IMG/VR virus record: IMGVR_UViG_3300027631_001829 | Span: 1-24,278 of that record | DNA length: 24,278 bases | Source: a virus | Strand: one strand, 5' to 3' | Shown here: positions 21,441-24,278 of the stretch, piece after piece | Layout of the letters: every line of letters begins with the position of its first letter | Numbering within the stretch: position 1 is the stretch's first letter | Notes under the pieces: model-generated | What the model was told of the DNA's origin: nothing | The model's input: the letters and a program-made list of their open reading frames with translations, nothing else | Databases searched by the model: none | Program-made: the position numbers and the translations under genes

Positions 21441-23174
21441 ATGGGAGCATTATTAGAAAGCGGTATGGTTGGTAACATCGGGTTAAAACACCTTAGAGTT
21501 ATCAAAGAAGATACCATCAAAAAATGGGACGAACTAGGATTCTTAGAAGGTCTAGAAGGTCACCAAAAAGATAACATCGCACAATTGTATGAAAACCAAG
21601 CGTCACACTTAATCAACGAAGCAGCAGTAGCTGATGCGTCTGGTTCTTTCGAGACTGTAGTTTTCCCTATCATTCGTCGTGTATTCTCTAAATTATTAGC
21701 TAACGACATCGTGTCTGTACAAGCTATGAACTTACCAATTGGTAAATTATTCTTCTTCGTTCCTAAAATTCAGGAAAGAAATTCAGGAGCTCACTATTCT
21801 CCATATGGTATGCCAGGAGCTGGTGGAAGTGCTTCAACTGGTTACACAGGAAATAACTTATACGACAGATTCTACGAAGGTGGAGATGACGCAGATCAAG
21901 GATTGTTTGACTACTCTAAAGGAGAAGTTACTGACGTATCTTTAACTGGTACTTCTATCGTTACTTTTGCAACTGGTGTTGAAAGTTCTCCAGTAACTTT
22001 AACTTCAGGTTCAACTGCATCATCTAGTGTGATTGTTAAATTAACTGGTTTCTCTAAACCAGGTCAAGGTAAATTAGCTGGTCCAGACGGTAACGAAATG
22101 GATACAGAAGAGTTCTTAGCTTCTTTACAGATTTCATCTGCTAAAGTTAGAGCTGGTGCTTCATTACCTTTCAATGTGGTAACACAAAAATATGGTAAAG
22201 GTATTGTTGAATACGGTACAAAAAGATTTGATGCAGCTAACGGTGCTGGATATCAAGATATCTGTGATGAAAATGGTATTATCTACTTAAGTGTAGATTT
22301 AGAAACATATTCAGCAACTTCAGGTTTCTCAAAATTCACTCCAACAGGTACAACAGATTTAGATGGTGCTGATTTCGTAGCTACTTACCGTAGATATGCA
22401 TCTTTAGAATTTGAAGATCAAATTGGTGAAGTATCTTTTGACCTTTCTTCTGTGACAGTTTCTGTAACTGAAAGAAAATTAAGAGCTAGCTGGTCTCCAG
22501 AATTGGCACAAGACGTTAGTGCATTCCACAACATCGATGCTGAAGCTGAGTTAACTGCATTGTTATCTGAGCAAATCGCAGCTGAAGTTGACCGTGAAAT
22601 CTTACGTGATTTACGTAAAGGTGCGGCTTGGAAAGCTAAATGGGATTACAATGAGTGGAAATACGGTGGAACTGGTGGTGCAACTTTACAAGGTTACACT
22701 CAAAAAGATTGGAACCAAACATTGATCACTAAGATCAACCAAGTTTCAGCTCAAATCCACAAAACTACTTTAAGAGGTGGTGCTAACTGGATCGTTGTTT
22801 CTTCAGAAGTTTCTGCAGTATTTGATGATTTAGAGTACTTCCACGTATCTAACGCTCATCCAGAGCAAGATCAGTACAATATGGGTATTGAGAAAGTTGG
22901 TACATTAGCAGGTCGTTACCAAGTATACCGTGACCCTTACTTCCCAGCAGGAAAAATCTTGATTGGACACAAAGGTAAGTCATTGTTAGACGCTGGTTAT
23001 GTATACGCACCATACGTGCCGTTACAATTAACTCCTACTATGTACAATCCGTTCAATATGACTCCAATTAAGGGTATTATGACACGTTACGCAAAGAAAA
23101 TGGTAAACAACCGTTACTTTGGTGTAATTGATGTACAAGGTATCGTTACATTCAGTTTGGATACATTAAGATAA
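21441..23174 (+). CDS. Major capsid protein (T4 gp23-like)
   Basis: The HK97-fold shell protein. The 577 residues exceed T4 gp23 (521). N-terminal residues 1-60 form a helical delta-like peptide (KKWDELGFLEG; IAQLYENQASHLINEA) ending at INE60-A61, matching the T4 cleavage pattern (LTE-A after residue 65). The conserved core follows: VFPIIRRVFSKLLANDIVSVQAMNLP.. , then an inserted beta-rich domain (about 155-330), and the strongly gp23-like RKLRASWSPELAQDVSAFHN and EQIAAEVDREIL, ending with VPLQLTPTMYNP and YFGVIDVQGI. Codon use shifts towards C-ending codons for Phe, Asn and Tyr relative to neighbours, as expected of a very highly expressed gene. Probably co-transcribed with the scaffold; a terminator follows. 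Confidence 0.96.
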   Translation: MGALLESGMVGNIGLKHLRVIKEDTIKKWDELGFLEGLEGHQKDNIAQLYENQASHLINEAAVADASGSFETVVFPIIRRVFSKLLANDIVSVQAMNLPIGKLFFFVPKIQERNSGAHYSPYGMPGAGGSASTGYTGNNLYDRFYEGGDDADQGLFDYSKGEVTDVSLTGTSIVTFATGVESSPVTLTSGSTASSSVIVKLTGFSKPGQGKLAGPDGNEMDTEEFLASLQISSAKVRAGASLPFNVVTQKYGKGIVEYGTKRFDAANGAGYQDICDENGIIYLSVDLETYSATSGFSKFTPTGTTDLDGADFVATYRRYASLEFEDQIGEVSFDLSSVTVSVTERKLRASWSPELAQDVSAFHNIDAEAELTALLSEQIAAEVDREILRDLRKGAAWKAKWDYNEWKYGGTGGATLQGYTQKDWNQTLITKINQVSAQIHKTTLRGGANWIVVSSEVSAVFDDLEYFHVSNAHPEQDQYNMGIEKVGTLAGRYQVYRDPYFPAGKILIGHKGKSLLDAGYVYAPYVPLQLTPTMYNPFNMTPIKGIMTRYAKKMVNNRYFGVIDVQGIVTFSLDTLR

Positions 23175-23193
23175 TCTTAGGATTCATCATACT

Positions 23194-23226
23194 AAAAACC
23201 CCCTCAGAAATGTGGGGGTTTTTTAT
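23194..23226 (+). terminator. Terminator after the major capsid gene
   Basis: AAAAACCCCC, 10-nt loop, GGGGGTTTTTT, within 20 nt of the capsid stop codon. Confidence 0.92.
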
Positions 23227-23227
23227 T

Positions 23228-23259
23228 ATTGGTATATTCCAAAAAATTTCTTATATTTG
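23228..23259 (+). promoter_or_regulatory. Host-type promoter for the 23264 gene
   Basis: ATTG (23228-23231), 20 nt, TATATTTG (23252-23259): full -7 match, one mismatch at -33. The box ends 4 nt before the ATG at 23264, predicting a leaderless or nearly leaderless mRNA. Confidence 0.6.
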
Positions 23260-23263
23260 TGGT

Positions 23264-23578
23264 ATGTCAGAGGTAGATTACAGTAAATTAAGGTTAGATG
23301 TCTTAGAGAAGTTAATATATTCTAGAAGTATAGAATGTAAGATGAATAAGACTGAAATGATTAGAACGTTGAAACTCGACGATGAGGGAAAGTATTTTCC
23401 ACCAATGAAAGAGACAACTTACGATAAATCTGATGGAGGATATATTATTGGGATAGATTTGACAAATAAATCACATTTAGTACAAATTGGGAACCTAATA
23501 TTAAAGAAAGAGGCTAAAAATTTACATAGATATGCAACTGGTTTGTTATATTATTGGGCAAAACAAAAACTAATTTAA
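23264..23578 (+). CDS. Small hypothetical phage protein, SAP/HeH-like N-terminus
   Basis: A 104-residue protein. I reject the longer frame from 23210 because its start lies in the capsid terminator and its first 18 codons cover the promoter. The N-terminal half (LEKLIYSRSIECKMNKTEMIRTLKLDDEGKY, here split by turns) has the helix-extended-helix pattern L..L...R.I.C.M.KTEMI..L seen in small SAP/HeH-like nucleic-acid-binding segments of phage proteins. The second half is a strand pair (GGYIIGIDLTNKSHLVQIGN) and a helix with Arg, Tyr and Trp. It is followed 1 nt later by dCMP deaminase, so the two are probably co-transcribed from a host-type promoter. Function unknown. Confidence 0.7.
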   Translation: MSEVDYSKLRLDVLEKLIYSRSIECKMNKTEMIRTLKLDDEGKYFPPMKETTYDKSDGGYIIGIDLTNKSHLVQIGNLILKKEAKNLHRYATGLLYYWAKQKLI

Positions 23579-23579
23579 T

Positions 23580-24020
23580 ATGGAGTGGACTGAATATTTT
23601 TTAAACATTGCTGAACAGGTTAAACAGAAATCTAAAGACCAATCAACACAGATAGGTGCAGTTATCGTTGGGGAGGACAAAGAGGTCCTTTCTACGGGTT
23701 ATAATTCATTTCCGAGGGGATTGGACGATTCTAAACAAGAACGTCAGGAAAGACCTGAAAAGTACTTTTGGATGGAACACGCAGAACGTAATGCAATATA
23801 TAACGCCGCTCGTATTGGAGTATCGTTAAAAAACTCCATAATATATCTTACATCGGGATTACCGTGTATGGATTGTGCTAGAGGTATAGTAAATAGTGGA
23901 ATTAAAACTGTTTATTGTAAACAGGTATGTACAACTAAAAATAAAGATAAATGGGACGAATCTCAAAAGAAAAGTCTTGAGTTGTTAAGGGAGTGTGATG
24001 TTGACGTGATTTACTATTAA
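23580..24020 (+). CDS. cd: Deoxycytidylate (dCMP) deaminase
   Basis: A zinc enzyme that deaminates dCMP to dUMP, feeding thymidylate synthesis for phage DNA replication. The 146-residue protein shows the cytidine-deaminase-fold signature: HAE at 67-69 (zinc ligand H67 and catalytic E69) and PCMDC at 95-99 (zinc ligands C96 and C99), preceded by QIGAVIV and TGYNSFPRG for substrate binding, as in T4 Cd and comEB. T4 Cd is 193 residues; this one lacks an extra zinc-binding insertion. Adjacent to the 23264 gene and convergent, with no gap, with the partial gene that begins at 24021. Confidence 0.93.
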   Translation: MEWTEYFLNIAEQVKQKSKDQSTQIGAVIVGEDKEVLSTGYNSFPRGLDDSKQERQERPEKYFWMEHAERNAIYNAARIGVSLKNSIIYLTSGLPCMDCARGIVNSGIKTVYCKQVCTTKNKDKWDESQKKSLELLRECDVDVIYY

Positions 24021-24278
24021 TTACCAAGTTCTACAAGCCCAATATCTAGGTTTCCAACGTGGACCAGGATTACTACAGTTATGTCTGGCCCTAAATGATT
24101 TACGTCTTTTAGGGTTATTCTTTTTAATAACCATTCGTTTACCTTTTGCAGACTTACCACCAAAACCAAAGTTAACTTTAACTACTTTACCTTTGTCGTT
24201 CTTAACGTATACTTTGAACTTTTTAATGTCCCCCTGCATTATCTTACCTAACTGAACTTTACGTCCTTGATATTCGGC
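24021..24278 (-). CDS. Conserved phage protein, partial (5' end outside window)
   Basis: The minus-strand frame is open from the right edge to a TAA at 24021-24023, 85 residues visible; an internal Met lies at 24239 but upstream sequence is in frame, so I treat it as truncated. The segment is basic: KKFKVYVKNDKGKVVKVNFG, GKRMVIKKN, then RKSFRARHNCSNPGP and the ending RYWACRTW. The pattern VNFG...RRKxFRARHxC...RYWxCxxW is a recurrent C-terminal domain in T4-like and other phage proteins (I think DUF5872-type); its function is unknown. The invariant Cys, His and Trp may form a metal site. Its stop abuts the dCMP deaminase stop. Confidence 0.7.
   Translation of the reverse strand, partial: AEYQGRKVQLGKIMQGDIKKFKVYVKNDKGKVVKVNFGFGGKSAKGKRMVIKKNNPKRRKSFRARHNCSNPGPRWKPRYWACRTW

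Noticed and set aside
23210-23263. Start at 23210 for the gene before dCMP deaminase
   Set aside because: The codon lies in the capsid terminator hairpin and the added residues cover a host-type promoter.

Overview
The window is an AT-rich segment of a large T4-like tailed phage (myovirus), almost certainly infecting a member of the Bacteroidota. The phage assignment rests on a co-oriented head-assembly block: large terminase (gp17-like), portal (gp20-like), prohead protease (gp21-like), scaffold/core protein (gp22-like) and major capsid protein (gp23-like), in T4 order but with the T4 tail genes 18 and 19 absent between terminase and portal. The host assignment rests on three things. Start codons have A-rich upstream regions and no Shine-Dalgarno sequences. 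Several genes carry the Bacteroidota-type promoter (TTTG, about 20 nt, TAnnTTTG). The ClpC-like protein and ribosomal protein bS21 look like Bacteroidota proteins.

Layout. (1) 1-3330, plus strand: the end of a small membrane protein, a frameshifted hydrophobic protein gene, then a secreted/envelope cluster (CsgG-like periplasmic protein, FeoA-like protein, and a Ser/Ala- and Glu/Lys-rich outer-membrane beta-barrel protein split by a frameshift). (2) 3430-6230, minus strand: an RNA-repair cassette (5'-kinase, Rnl1-type RNA ligase, cyclic-phosphate-processing receiver domain), a small unknown gene and a lipoprotein. (3) 6416-8955: a ClpC-like AAA+ unfoldase and a small heat-shock protein, divergently transcribed across an operator-like array. 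(4) 9021-23174, plus strand: virion/head genes, including several conserved but unnamed acidic proteins, interrupted by one minus-strand gene for ribosomal protein bS21. (5) 23264-24278: a small unknown gene, dCMP deaminase, and a partial minus-strand conserved phage protein.

Two promoter classes seem to partition the genes. Host-like TTTG-N19-20-TAnnTTTG promoters precede clpC, bS21, the lipoprotein and the gene at 23264. An octamer, TATTTATA, recurs just upstream of plus-strand virion genes and is a candidate late promoter. Strong hairpin-T-run terminators separate the units.

The most interesting points are the phage bS21 (which could reprogram SD-independent Bacteroidota ribosomes), the RNA-repair trio, the TATTTATA late-promoter candidate with predicted leaderless terminase and portal mRNAs, the operator array between the chaperone genes, recurrent prohead-protease-like cleavage motifs across the head proteins, and two frame disruptions in envelope-type genes caused by a 25-bp tandem duplication and an A-tract indel.
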